This document shows positions 16,255 through 25,002 of a DNA stretch of 64,000 nucleotides, one piece after another (the first letter of the stretch is position 1; each line of letters begins with the position of its first letter). Below the pieces are notes generated by a model that worked only from the letters and a program-made list of their open reading frames with translations, was not told where the DNA came from and did not search any database. A program made the position numbers and the translations under genes. Origin of the DNA: Desulfoplanes formicivorans (lineage in GTDB: Bacteria; Desulfobacterota; Desulfovibrionia; Desulfovibrionales; Desulfomicrobiaceae); contig NZ_BDFE01000017.1 in assembly GCF_001748225.1 (NCBI RefSeq), positions 62,001 to 126,000 of the forward strand, read 5' to 3'.

Positions 16255-16875
16255 ATGAGTTGTTGTACCCTTACATGTCAGGGATTGCCCTGTCCGCAGC
16301 CTGTTTTGCAATGCAAGCAGGCCATTGAAAAGGAACCCGGGGTGGAACTGGTCGTGTATGTTGACAATGATGCGGCCAAGGAAAATGTGACGCGGTTTGT
16401 GGGCACCAAAGGATATGAAGTCGTGTCCGCGGAAAAGGACGGAGCTGTCTGGAAGATTATGGCCCGCCCGGGTGCTGGCATGACCACGGGTGTTGCAACC
16501 GGCAGCCAGCATGTGGCCAAGGAGAAGACAGAGCAGGGGAACAGGACCCTGGTGTTTATTTCTTCCTCCTGCATGGGTTCGGGAGACGATGAGCTCGGCC
16601 ACAAGCTCATGGGAAATTTCATCAGCGTTCTGCCCGAACTGGGTGATGATCTCTGGCGGATCATCCTTGTTAATGCCGGGGTGAAGCTGGCGGTTGAGGG
16701 GAGCCCGGTTCTTGCCAACCTCCAGGCATTGGAGGCACAGGGGGTTTCCATCCTGGTTTGCGGTACCTGTTTGGATTTTTTCGATCTTTTGCAACAAAAA
16801 AAGGTCGGAGAGACAACCAACATGCTTGATGTGGTCACCAGCATGCAGCTGGCCGACAAGGTGCTGAGCATCTGA
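16255..16875 (+). CDS. yedF: YedF-like selenium metabolism protein (SirA/TusA-like plus DsrE-like domains)
   Basis: A 206-residue protein with an N-terminal SirA/TusA domain (CQGLPCPQPVLQCKQAIEK, with the C-P-x-P motif) and a C-terminal DsrE-like domain (TLVFISSSCMGSGDDELGHKLM, then VSILVCGTCLDFF). This two-domain layout is the selenium-metabolism YedF family, known to co-occur with selD and proposed to carry a selenium or sulfur species on cysteine. AAGGAG lies 8 bases before the ATG. selD follows 69 bases later, so the two are probably one operon. Confidence 0.92.
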   Translation: MSCCTLTCQGLPCPQPVLQCKQAIEKEPGVELVVYVDNDAAKENVTRFVGTKGYEVVSAEKDGAVWKIMARPGAGMTTGVATGSQHVAKEKTEQGNRTLVFISSSCMGSGDDELGHKLMGNFISVLPELGDDLWRIILVNAGVKLAVEGSPVLANLQALEAQGVSILVCGTCLDFFDLLQQKKVGETTNMLDVVTSMQLADKVLSI

Positions 16876-16944
16876 TCTCGTATCCTGCGTGGCTCAAGCC
16901 GTTGGGCGTGCATGCGTGCAGGGCATCAACCAAGGAAGGATTCA

Positions 16945-17994
16945 ATGGAAAAGATAGAACTGGTCAAATCAGTGAAGGCGGCCGGCTGAGCGGCCAAGAT
17001 TTCTCCAGGGGACCTGGAGGATGTTTTGGCTGATTGCCTGCACCAGGAGGATGACCGACTGCTGACCGGCCTTTCGGACAACGAGGATTCGGCCATTCTC
17101 AGGTTTCCTGCGGGCAAGGCCCTGGTGCAGACCGTGGATTTTTTTACGCCCATTGTGAACGATCCCTACCGGTTCGGCCAGATCGCTGCGGCCAATGCCC
17201 TGTCCGATGTCTATGCCATGGGCGGGGTTCCCTATGCGGCCATGAACATTGTCTGCTTTCCCATCAAGAAATATCCCAAGGAAATGCTCCGTGAAATCCT
17301 GCATGGCGGCATGGACAAAATCCGGGAAGCCGGGGCGGTTCTAGCAGGCGGGCACAGTGTTGAGGACGAGGAAACCAAATACGGGCTGGCCGTGTCCGGG
17401 ATTGTTGATCCGGACCGGTTCGCGTCCAACAAGGGACTGCGCGTTGGCGATCAGCTTGTTTTGACCAAACCCATCGGGACCGGAGTGCTGGCAACGGGCA
17501 TCAAGGCCGGATGGGACGGGGCCGATGGGTTTGAGGATCTTCTGTATACATGGGCGGGCATGCTCAACAAAGCAGGGGGCGAGGTCATCCGGGAATTGGG
17601 CCTCATCGGGGCAACCGACGTGACCGGGTTCGGGCTGGGAGGCCATCTGCTGGAAATGGCCAGGGCCTCCCGTGTGCGGGTTTCCCTTTCCCTGGCAGCC
17701 ATCCCGTTCATTCCCGAGGCCGTGGAACTGGCCGGCATGGGCATGATCCCGGCGGGCAGCTTTGCCAACAGAAATTTTTGTTCATCCCTGGTGCAGGTCG
17801 CTTCGGGATGCGATCCCCTGCTGGTGGACCTCGTGTTTGACGCCCAGACCTCAGGAGGGCTTATTTTGAGCGTGCCCGAGGCCAAGGTGGATGCTGCCGT
17901 GAACATGCTGGAGGCTGGTGGCGCGCTGGCTGCACGCATCGGGCGGGTCACCTCGCCTGCTGAACACGGATGCAGGCTGGACATCACGCCCTGA
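16945..17994 (+). CDS. selD: Selenide, water dikinase SelD, itself a selenoprotein (Sec15)
   Basis: SelD makes selenophosphate from selenide and ATP, the selenium donor for tRNA-Sec. From ATG 16945 (AAGGAAGGATTCA upstream) the frame meets TGA at 16987-16989, then continues without a stop to 17994. The TGA lies in A-G-U-A-A-K-I-S-P, at the place of the catalytic Cys17 of E. coli SelD, with the conserved Lys three residues on. A hairpin follows the TGA. Later motifs are NEDSAILRF, QIAAANALSDVYAMGG, AGGHSVEDEE and GATDVTGFGLGGHLLEM. A conventional annotation would wrongly start downstream of the TGA. The product is 349 residues, the normal family length. Confidence 0.95.
16987..17022 (+). promoter_or_regulatory. 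Probable SECIS element in selD
   Basis: Sixteen bases from the start of the TGA is CTCCAGG-GGA-CCTGGAG, a perfect 7-bp stem. Its distance fits a bacterial SECIS. The loop lacks the usual U, so it may open to a larger loop in vivo. Confidence 0.65.
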
Positions 17995-18057
17995 GGTGTA
18001 CGACTCTTTTTTTGAAAACAAACACCGGTGATCCACTGCTGTGCCGGTGATCAGTCC

Positions 18058-18107
18058 CCCACAAAATAAACCTTCGGCCTGTTCAGACCGAAGGTTTATT
18101 TTGTGGG
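18058..18107. terminator. Bidirectional terminator between selD and cspA
   Basis: A perfect 20-bp inverted repeat (CCCACAAAATAAACCTTCGG and complement) with a 10-base loop lies between the convergent selD and cspA genes. The AT-rich outer part supplies T-rich tails in both directions. Confidence 0.85.
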
Positions 18108-18128
18108 CAAATAGTATAGGGTCGAATA

Positions 18129-18338
18129 TTACTCGACCGTGACAACATTCTCGGCCTTTGTTCCGCGTTCACCTTCAATAATATCGAAACTTACCTTTTC
18201 ACCTTCGCGAAGGGTCTTGAAACCTGGTTTCTGGATGGCAGAGTAGTGCACGAAAACGTCCTCACCGCCGTTCGCCTGTTCGATGAAACCAAATCCCTTC
18301 TTTTCATTGAACCACTTCACTGTTCCTTCATAACTCAT
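18129..18338 (-). CDS. cspA: Cold shock protein (CspA family)
   Basis: A 69-residue single cold shock domain: [17 protein letters not shown] with RNP1 KGFGFIE and RNP2 DVFVHYSAI. It binds single-stranded RNA and DNA and acts as an RNA chaperone. GAGGAGGAAGAGTTTCC precedes the ATG. The ~200 bases upstream contain no gene and probably hold a promoter and a leader, as is common for this family. Cold induction cannot be judged from sequence. Whether this is the cold-inducible or a constitutive paralogue is unclear. Confidence 0.97.
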   Translation of the reverse strand: MSYEGTVKWFNEKKGFGFIEQANGGEDVFVHYSAIQKPGFKTLREGEKVSFDIIEGERGTKAENVVTVE

Positions 18339-18553
18339 GGAAACTCTTCCTCCTCAAATGATTGCAAGCCACACATTGGCAAAAAAACTTTTTTTTCTAT
18401 GGGACATTTCTGTCAAGTATGCAAGGAGTTTTTTGCATTTTTCCACCACAAAAGATATTTTGCAACCAAAAGGAACGGAACTCTTGTCATCGCACCGTTT
18501 AAGCACTACCTGAAACATGCGGTTACTGTGCCGAGCAGCCGACCGGCCATCAT

Positions 18554-19600
18554 GTGAAGAACCGTGTTCACCCCCATACCTTCAAGGAGCTTTGCCTCGT
18601 GCTGCAAGATCATTTTGGAAGAAAGGTTACCTATGTTCGCATGAGCATTACCGACCGGTGCAACCTGCGCTGTTTGTACTGCCGTTCGGTGCAGGACTGG
18701 GATTTCATCCCCCACGAGGGGATCATGAGATACGAGGAAATGGACTATCTCATCAATATATTGTGGCACGAGGGTGTACGCAAGGTCCGATTCACCGGAG
18801 GAGAACCCTTTGCCCGGCGGGATTTCATCCCCTTTCTGGAAAAACTGGCCGGGACCTATCCCGATCTGGCCATCCATGTGACCACCAACGGTACCCTGAT
18901 CAAGAACAAGATTCACCTGCTCAGAAACCTGGGCCTTGCCGGACTGAACATCTCCCTGGACACCTTGCGCCGGGACCGGTTCAAGCAGATCACAGGACGT
19001 GATTTTTATGCGGATGTCCGCAAGACCATTGATGAGTCCCTCTCAGCTGGTCTGCGCACCAAGATCAACGTGGTTGCCCTGCGTGGGGTCAATGACGATG
19101 AACTGGAAGATTTCGTGACCTTTGCCCGGGAACACCCCCTGGATCTGCGGTTCATCGAATTCATGCCCATTGGTGGAACCTGCCCCTGGGACAAGGAGCA
19201 TTACTGGTCGGCCAGGGACATTCGTGACGCCCTGAAAAAACTGACCCCACTGGTACCGGTACCCGGCCACGAGGCCACACAGGGGCCGGCCCGCATGTTC
19301 GCCCTGCCCGAAGGCCTGGGCAGAATCGGGATCATTTCGGCCATGAGTGACCATTTCTGTGAAGACTGCAACCGACTGCGCGTGACATCCGACGGCAGGA
19401 TCAGACCCTGTCTCTTTTCCGACAAAGAATATCCCGTATTGCCCTTGCTGCGAAAAGATGAAAGAAACAAGGAGGAAATCGTCCGGTTTCTTCACGATGT
19501 GACCTTGAAGAAACCCATGGGCTACATGCTGTTGCAGGCTCTCGAAGCCCGGCAGGGCGTGCATGTCTGTTCGAGGATGATGTCCACCATCGGAGGTTGA
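18554..19600 (+). CDS. moaA: GTP 3',8-cyclase MoaA
   Basis: A 348-residue radical SAM enzyme that starts molybdenum cofactor synthesis by converting GTP to 3',8-cyclo-7,8-dihydro-GTP. The N-terminal cluster is C36-N-L-R-C40-L-Y-C43. The C-terminal second cluster is in FCEDCNRLRVT with a third Cys in IRPCLF, and the protein ends in the conserved Gly-Gly (STIGG). The start is a GTG at 18554, as no ATG lies upstream of the FGRKVTYVRMSITDRC segment; the ribosome site is weak. fdhE follows 37 bases later, linking cofactor synthesis to formate dehydrogenase maturation. Confidence 0.94.
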   Translation: MKNRVHPHTFKELCLVLQDHFGRKVTYVRMSITDRCNLRCLYCRSVQDWDFIPHEGIMRYEEMDYLINILWHEGVRKVRFTGGEPFARRDFIPFLEKLAGTYPDLAIHVTTNGTLIKNKIHLLRNLGLAGLNISLDTLRRDRFKQITGRDFYADVRKTIDESLSAGLRTKINVVALRGVNDDELEDFVTFAREHPLDLRFIEFMPIGGTCPWDKEHYWSARDIRDALKKLTPLVPVPGHEATQGPARMFALPEGLGRIGIISAMSDHFCEDCNRLRVTSDGRIRPCLFSDKEYPVLPLLRKDERNKEEIVRFLHDVTLKKPMGYMLLQALEARQGVHVCSRMMSTIGG

Positions 19601-19637
19601 GCCCCACCAGGTCGGGATTCTATTCAAGGAGGATTTG

Positions 19638-20534
19638 ATGCTCACAAACGATACCCAAGAACTTGTTTTCCAGTCCGTCCGAAAGACCGCAACTGCCATT
19701 GAAGCTGAAAAGCCTGATCTGCACGATGTCCTGACCTCGTTTGTCGGATTGTTCGAGGCCTTTGAAACAATTGAGGCCCAATCGGCTCCCTGGGACATGA
19801 GCGGGCTGGAAATGGACAAAAATCAGTTTGTCCAGGGAAAAAGCCTGCTGGAAATGCTGCCGCTGACGGATTTTGCGTCCCGGGTCCCCCAGGTAAGCGA
19901 GGTCATGTTTCCGGTGCTGGCCAAGAGTTTCTCCACCCTTGGTCCTGTTGTGGACATCATGCAGGACAAGGAATTTGTTGCCAGTGAGGACGGATTGTAT
20001 GCATCCATGTGTCATGTGCTGGAAGGGGACGAACAAGCCCTTGAGGCAACGGCCCGGGAAAAGGGGGTGACTCCCTATGGCTTTGCGTTCGTGCTTGCCC
20101 AACTTGTGGCCCCGCTGCTCCGCAGCCAGTCCAAGGCCCTGGCTGCGCATTTCGACCTGTCCGGGTGGACGCAGGGCTATTGTCCCGTGTGCGGATCCAT
20201 GCCTTCGGTTGCCTATCTCGCGGGTGAAGGCGGCAAGCGCTGGCTGCACTGTTCAACATGTGGCCATGACTGGCGGTTCAGGCGTCAGATCTGCCCTGCC
20301 TGCGGGGACAACGCGGCCAAGGGCCTTGAGTATTTCTATGTGGACGACAGGCTGCACGAACGTGCCTATGTCTGCCATACCTGCAAGAAATATCTTCTGA
20401 CCATTGATATTCGGGAAATGGCGGCCAAGCCCAACATGAACATTGCACCCATCGGCCTGATTCCCCTGGATATCAAGGCACAGCAGGAGGGATATGAACC
20501 CCTGACCGCCTTGCCCTGGAACAGTTTCGAGTAG
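19638..20534 (+). CDS. fdhE: Formate dehydrogenase accessory protein FdhE
   Basis: A 298-residue cytoplasmic protein needed for maturation of selenium- and molybdenum-containing formate dehydrogenases. It has the family's four CxxC pairs: CPVCGSM, CSTCGHD, CPACGDN and CHTCKKY, expected to bind iron or zinc. AAGGAGG sits 6 bases before the ATG at 19638. Together with moaA just upstream, and yedF/selD 1.6 kb away, it indicates that the cell makes Mo/W-selenocysteine formate dehydrogenases. The catalytic subunit is not in this window. Confidence 0.95.
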   Translation: MLTNDTQELVFQSVRKTATAIEAEKPDLHDVLTSFVGLFEAFETIEAQSAPWDMSGLEMDKNQFVQGKSLLEMLPLTDFASRVPQVSEVMFPVLAKSFSTLGPVVDIMQDKEFVASEDGLYASMCHVLEGDEQALEATAREKGVTPYGFAFVLAQLVAPLLRSQSKALAAHFDLSGWTQGYCPVCGSMPSVAYLAGEGGKRWLHCSTCGHDWRFRRQICPACGDNAAKGLEYFYVDDRLHERAYVCHTCKKYLLTIDIREMAAKPNMNIAPIGLIPLDIKAQQEGYEPLTALPWNSFE

Positions 20535-20678
20535 GGGACAGAGGCGGCGAAAGCCTGCCGGGTTCCCTGTTTTTCATTGGAAAAAATGCCTGCACGAGCA
20601 CGTGAAATTACTCATCCAGACCGTATGTCCAGGATGGCTGGCAGGCATACGACCGACAACAAGCAACAGGTTGTACGT

Positions 20679-21317
20679 ATGATGAAAAAATGGTGTCTCA
20701 TGGTGGTGATGCTCTGCCTGGTGCCCCTGACAGGGGCTGCCGAGGAGATAAGCGCACATATTCAGAAACAATATCAGGATCTTGAATCCTTTTCCTCTTC
20801 CTTTGTCCAACGATTGACCAATGCCGCGACCAAGGAGGTGGAGGTTCGTTCCGGCACGATCACCTTTGCCAAACCCAGGCGGATCAGGTGGGAAACCACG
20901 GAGCCGGAAAAGGAACTGCTGCTGGTGGGAAGGGATGTTGTCTGGGATTATTTTCCCGATGAAAACGTGGCCTACAAATATGCGGTGGAGCAGGTTCTGC
21001 AGTCCAAGACCATGCTGCGCTTCATTTCGGGAGAGGCCAATCTGCAAGAAGATTTCGTCATTGAAAATCAAGGGGATGATGCCGGGCTGATCAAGCTCAA
21101 GCTGATTCCCAGGGAGCCGGAGACCAATCTGGTGCTGGCCTACATCTGGGTTCAGCCGACAACAAACATGCTCGGCAAGGTGCTTGTCGTGGACTTCTTT
21201 GGCAACGGCAATGAGCTGGAGTTGAGCAATATGGTCATGAACAAAGCGCTTGATCCCGCGATTTTCACCTTTACGCCCCCCAAAGGGGTCGATGTGGAGG
21301 ATGCCTCCTCTTCGTAA
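20679..21317 (+). CDS. lolA: Outer membrane lipoprotein carrier protein LolA
   Basis: The 212-residue product has a signal peptide (MMKKWCLMVVMLCLVPLTGAA) and the LolA/LolB-like fold. YQDLESFSSSFVQRLTNA, the GTITFAKPRRIRWETTEPE segment (with the conserved P-x-x-R-W), DVVWDYFPDENVAYKY and FTFTPPKGVDV at the end are typical. LolA ferries lipoproteins across the periplasm to the outer membrane. An open frame begins at 20577, but the ATG at 20679 places the signal peptide at the N-terminus. A strong terminator lies 33 bases after the stop. Confidence 0.93.
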   Translation: MMKKWCLMVVMLCLVPLTGAAEEISAHIQKQYQDLESFSSSFVQRLTNAATKEVEVRSGTITFAKPRRIRWETTEPEKELLLVGRDVVWDYFPDENVAYKYAVEQVLQSKTMLRFISGEANLQEDFVIENQGDDAGLIKLKLIPREPETNLVLAYIWVQPTTNMLGKVLVVDFFGNGNELELSNMVMNKALDPAIFTFTPPKGVDVEDASSS

Positions 21318-21350
21318 AAGGGTGATCATCTCCTGCAGGATGTCGTCTTC

Positions 21351-21390
21351 AAGGGATACCTCTAGTCTTTGACAGGGGTATCCCTTTTTT
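21351..21390 (+). terminator. lolA terminator overlapping the end of the convergent pseudouridine synthase gene
   Basis: AAGGGATACC pairs perfectly with GGTATCCCTT over a 16-base loop, followed by a T-run. The stop codon of the minus-strand pseudouridine synthase gene lies inside the loop. Confidence 0.88.
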
Positions 21391-22180
21391 GCTGCACGCT
21401 TTTTTTGAGCTGTCGGACTTCCTCCGGGGTGAGTTCCCTGAAAGCGCCGGGTTTGAGATCGCCCAGGTGAAGGGGGCCCTGACTGGTTCGTTTGAGCTTG
21501 AGCACCTTGAAGCCGAGATCCCTGCACATGCGCCGGATTTGTCTGTTGACCCCCTGACGCAGGACCATGGACAGGGTGGTCCTGTTGCCGCGGGTGCCAA
21601 GGATGGTCACGTCCACCGGCCTGAGACGTTCTCCCTCGGCCAGGGTCATGCCCTGTCGCATGACATGGAGCATGCCCCGGGTGGGCATGCCCAGGATTTC
21701 CACCTCATAGGTCTTGGGATGGTTGTAGCTGGGATGGGTCATCTTCTGGGTCAGATCCCCGTCCGTGGTCAGGAGCAAAAGGCCTTCGGAATAATAATCC
21801 AGCCTGCCCACCGGAAAAACACGCTTCTTTCTGAAAAAGGGGGGGAGCAGGTCGATCACTGTGGGCCGCCCTGCGGGATCCCTGAGGGTAGTCACCGTGC
21901 GGATGGGTTTGTGCAAAAGAAGATAGACCGGGCGGCTTGTCTGTCCGGCAGGGGACACAGGCTTGCCGTCAACACAGATGGTATCCCTGGATGGATCGAC
22001 CTGTAGACCCGGCGAGGTGATCGTACGCCCGTTGACCTTGACCCGTCCTTGGGCAAGGAGCTCGTCAGCCTTGCGCCGGGAGCACACTCCTGCTTGGGCA
22101 ATGGCCTTGTTGATCCGGACGGAAGGCCCCTGCGGGGATGGTGGTGAAGATTGTCTGTTGCGCGAATGGTTCATGGTCAT
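21362..22180 (-). CDS. RsuA/RluB-family pseudouridine synthase
   Basis: A 272-residue rRNA-modifying enzyme. It has an N-terminal S4 RNA-binding domain (RINKAIAQAGVCSRRKADELL, residues ~22-42), the catalytic Asp128 in VGRLDYYSEGLLLLT, and the late NRQIRRMCRDLGFKVLKLKR block. The 16S or 23S target cannot be fixed; RluB-like is most likely by the LHKP and PVGRLD pattern. Its ATG overlaps the stop of the upstream histidine kinase gene (ATGA), so it is the third gene of a translationally coupled operon whose first two genes are a signalling pair, an odd partner for an rRNA enzyme. Confidence 0.93.
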   Translation of the reverse strand: MTMNHSRNRQSSPPSPQGPSVRINKAIAQAGVCSRRKADELLAQGRVKVNGRTITSPGLQVDPSRDTICVDGKPVSPAGQTSRPVYLLLHKPIRTVTTLRDPAGRPTVIDLLPPFFRKKRVFPVGRLDYYSEGLLLLTTDGDLTQKMTHPSYNHPKTYEVEILGMPTRGMLHVMRQGMTLAEGERLRPVDVTILGTRGNRTTLSMVLRQGVNRQIRRMCRDLGFKVLKLKRTSQGPLHLGDLKPGAFRELTPEEVRQLKKSVQQKRDTPVKD

Positions 22181-25002
22181 GATGTGGTTGGTCGGCCCAG
22201 AATGTGCGCAATCTTCTTGCCCACCTCTTCGAGACTGTATGGTTTGGCCAGAATATCGATAAACCCGTAGGATTCGTAATCGGCCATAATCGGATCCTGG
22301 GAATAACCGCTGGAAACAATGACTTTGGCATCGGGATCAAGGTCTAGCACCTTACCCACGGTCTCCTTGCCGCCCATGCCGCCGGGAATGGTCAGATCCA
22401 TAATCACTAAATCAATACGTTTTCCCGATGCGAGATGCTGCCTGTAGATTTCGATGGTTGCAGCACCATCGGGTGTCGTGATCACTTCATATCCCAAAAA
22501 ACCGAGAGTTTCCTCCATGACTTCCCGAATGGAGGCATCATCATCCATGAGGAGAATCGTACCGCGCCCCTCACCGATCTGGAGCGGCGTGCGGGGGATT
22601 GATGTACAGATTTCGGTGTCGATGGCCGGGAGGAAAATGGAAAACGTAGTGCCCTGGCCCGGATTAGAGGTCACTCCGATATGACCGTGATGGTTTTTGA
22701 TGATGGAGTAACTTGTGGCCAACCCGAGGCCGCTGCCGGTTTTTTTGGTCGTGAAATAAGGATCAAATATTTTTTCAAGGTTTTCCAAAGCAATACCAGG
22801 GCCGTTATCTGCGAGCATGATCTTGATGTACTTGCCGGGCCGTAGGGGAAGTGTCGAGCGGTTGCCAACCATGACGTTATGGGCCGTAATGGTAAGCGTA
22901 CCTCCCTTGGGCATGGCCTGACAGGCATTGATGGCAATATTTTCCAAAACCTGGGCGATCTGGCCCGTATCGATTTCCGCGTTCCAGATATCCGGGGCGA
23001 TGGAAATGGATGTTTTGATGTTCGAACCGTGTAAAGCAAAGGTGACCGAGTCAGTAATGAGATCCTTGATACCAGTGAGCTCCACAATGGGCGCTCCCCC
23101 CTTGGAAAAGGTAAGCAGCTGTTGAGTCAGCTGCTGGGCCCTTAAAGCCGCCTTGTGCGCCTTGTTGAGATACTCATAGGGAATAGTGTCAAGGATGGGA
23201 TGTTTCATGGCCAGCAGGATGTAATTGAGCACGGCTGTGAGAATATTGTTGAAATCATGCGCTATACCTCCGGCCAGAATGCCAATGGATTCGAGTTTTT
23301 CCGTTTTGAGGCGTTCCTTTTCCTGGCGTTTGACATCGGTAATATCGCGCATGATGAGCACCTGCCCCTTAATATTGCTCTGTTTGTCATACAAAGGCAA
23401 GACGCGCAGGGCGATCTCTAGAACACGACCGTCATGGGTGGTGAACAGGGCGTTTTGTTCCGTTTCCAAACGTTTGAGCATCATCCGGTCTTGGGAATCA
23501 CGATTCAGGTACAGGGGATGATGGCCGTTGATCATCACATTGAAATGAGTGCAAAATTGGGTATGGACAACCTTTTTGGCGGACCATCCTCCAAGCTGTT
23601 CCATGGCGTGATTGATGAAAAGAATCTTGCCCTGATTATCCAGGGTGATCACGCCGTCGGCAATGCTACGCAATGTTGTCCCGAACAGTTCCTTTTCCAC
23701 CTGCAAGGCGTCTTCGGCTGCCTTGCGGGTTTGCACCTCTTTCCTGAGCAGGGCGTTGGAGGCTTCGAGCTTGTGAGTTCTGCGTTTGATACGAGCCTCA
23801 AGTTCGTTGTTTAATGTCTCCAGTTCGGTCTGGGCCTGTTTGCGCGCGGTGATATCCCGAATAACCAGAATACATTGAACACCGCATTTAAGGGTTATGG
23901 AGCGCAAGGAAAATTCAAGCCATATGGCCGTGCCATCTTGGGTATGGGTGGCCAGTTCGCTTTGAACAACGCCCTTGCGCAGGGTTTCGGGGGTAAAGAC
24001 CATGGATCGGAGTTGGGACGTATAGTCGAGAATGCCCTGCTGCTCCAGATGATGCATGGCCTCGGGATCCAGCAGCTCCGTCAGGGAGTGTATGTCCATA
24101 TTATTGGCTTCCAAACCAAAGATATTCTGGATGGCCGGGTTGAAACTGAGAATTTCGCCCTTTTCATTGGTCACCAGAAGGCCGTCGGCCATATTGTCCA
24201 CCAAGGTGGACAGATACAGGTTGGTATCCTGAAGCTCTGATGTGGCGTTCTGGATCTTTGCCTCAAGACCCTGGATCAGGCCGTTGATGCGTTGGGCCAT
24301 GCCCTGCATGGTCCGGGCGAGCAATCCCAGCTCATCGTTGGAGGCAATGGGAACCATGGCGTCAAAATGGTGGTTGGCCAGTTGATTGGCATATTCCGTC
24401 AGGGTGGTCAGGGGGTGGGAAATCCGCCGGATGAGAAAGAAGGCGATGATCACGCAGATGAGAAGAACAACAAACAAAATGGCCTGCATCTTGACGATGG
24501 CGTCAAAGATGTAGGTGTTGATCATGCTCATGTCCATGCCGATGTGAACGTATCCGGCTTCGCCCATGAGAATGGGTGAACAGACATCAATATAGGATGG
24601 AGTCTGGAGCAAACGGGTTTCCACGAGCCCGGTACGGGGATCCACCGAGGGCGTATTGGCCTCAACGATCTCCAGAATGTCTTCGGGAATATCCGGCGAA
24701 AAGGTGTGGGCGATTATCTCGCCTTGAGCTGTTTTGACAAGGGCATAGGCCACCCCCTTGATGGAGAGATACTGATCAATGATGGACTGGTCGGTTGCCG
24801 CATCGTTCTTGAGAAAGACTTCCGGCAGGGAGGTAGTGATGCTGTTGCCGATGGCAATGGCCTTGGATTCGTACTCGCTGGTGAGATGATCGTACAGAAT
24901 CCAGCCGGCAACAATGGAGCAGGCCGCGGCAATGATCCCGAAGGCAAAGACCATGATGATCAGGGTTCTTTGAAAGAGTTTGGATTTGACGGTCGATATC
25001 AT
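22177..25002 (-). CDS. Hybrid sensor histidine kinase (Cache-HAMP-PAS-PAS-HisKA-HATPase-REC)
   Basis: In this 941-residue membrane kinase TM1 (about 15-37) and TM2 (about 183-200) enclose a periplasmic Cache-like region. HAMP (about 200-255), two PAS domains (about 265-385 and 445-560), HisKA with His582 in GGIAHDFNNILTAV, HATPase_c (DNGPGI, GSGLGLAT) and a C-terminal receiver with Asp869 (LVIMDLTIPGG) follow. No DNA-binding output is attached, so the signal must pass on by phosphotransfer to another protein not seen here. The start overlaps the end of the binding-protein gene (ATGA), and the end overlaps the pseudouridine synthase start. It probably senses ligand through that binding protein. 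Confidence 0.95.
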   Translation of the reverse strand: MISTVKSKLFQRTLIIMVFAFGIIAAACSIVAGWILYDHLTSEYESKAIAIGNSITTSLPEVFLKNDAATDQSIIDQYLSIKGVAYALVKTAQGEIIAHTFSPDIPEDILEIVEANTPSVDPRTGLVETRLLQTPSYIDVCSPILMGEAGYVHIGMDMSMINTYIFDAIVKMQAILFVVLLICVIIAFFLIRRISHPLTTLTEYANQLANHHFDAMVPIASNDELGLLARTMQGMAQRINGLIQGLEAKIQNATSELQDTNLYLSTLVDNMADGLLVTNEKGEILSFNPAIQNIFGLEANNMDIHSLTELLDPEAMHHLEQQGILDYTSQLRSMVFTPETLRKGVVQSELATHTQDGTAIWLEFSLRSITLKCGVQCILVIRDITARKQAQTELETLNNELEARIKRRTHKLEASNALLRKEVQTRKAAEDALQVEKELFGTTLRSIADGVITLDNQGKILFINHAMEQLGGWSAKKVVHTQFCTHFNVMINGHHPLYLNRDSQDRMMLKRLETEQNALFTTHDGRVLEIALRVLPLYDKQSNIKGQVLIMRDITDVKRQEKERLKTEKLESIGILAGGIAHDFNNILTAVLNYILLAMKHPILDTIPYEYLNKAHKAALRAQQLTQQLLTFSKGGAPIVELTGIKDLITDSVTFALHGSNIKTSISIAPDIWNAEIDTGQIAQVLENIAINACQAMPKGGTLTITAHNVMVGNRSTLPLRPGKYIKIMLADNGPGIALENLEKIFDPYFTTKKTGSGLGLATSYSIIKNHHGHIGVTSNPGQGTTFSIFLPAIDTEICTSIPRTPLQIGEGRGTILLMDDDASIREVMEETLGFLGYEVITTPDGAATIEIYRQHLASGKRIDLVIMDLTIPGGMGGKETVGKVLDLDPDAKVIVSSGYSQDPIMADYESYGFIDILAKPYSLEEVGKKIAHILGRPTTS

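Noticed and set aside
18558-18916. Antisense frame over moaA
   Set aside because: Shadow of moaA; the true gene has all radical SAM motifs.
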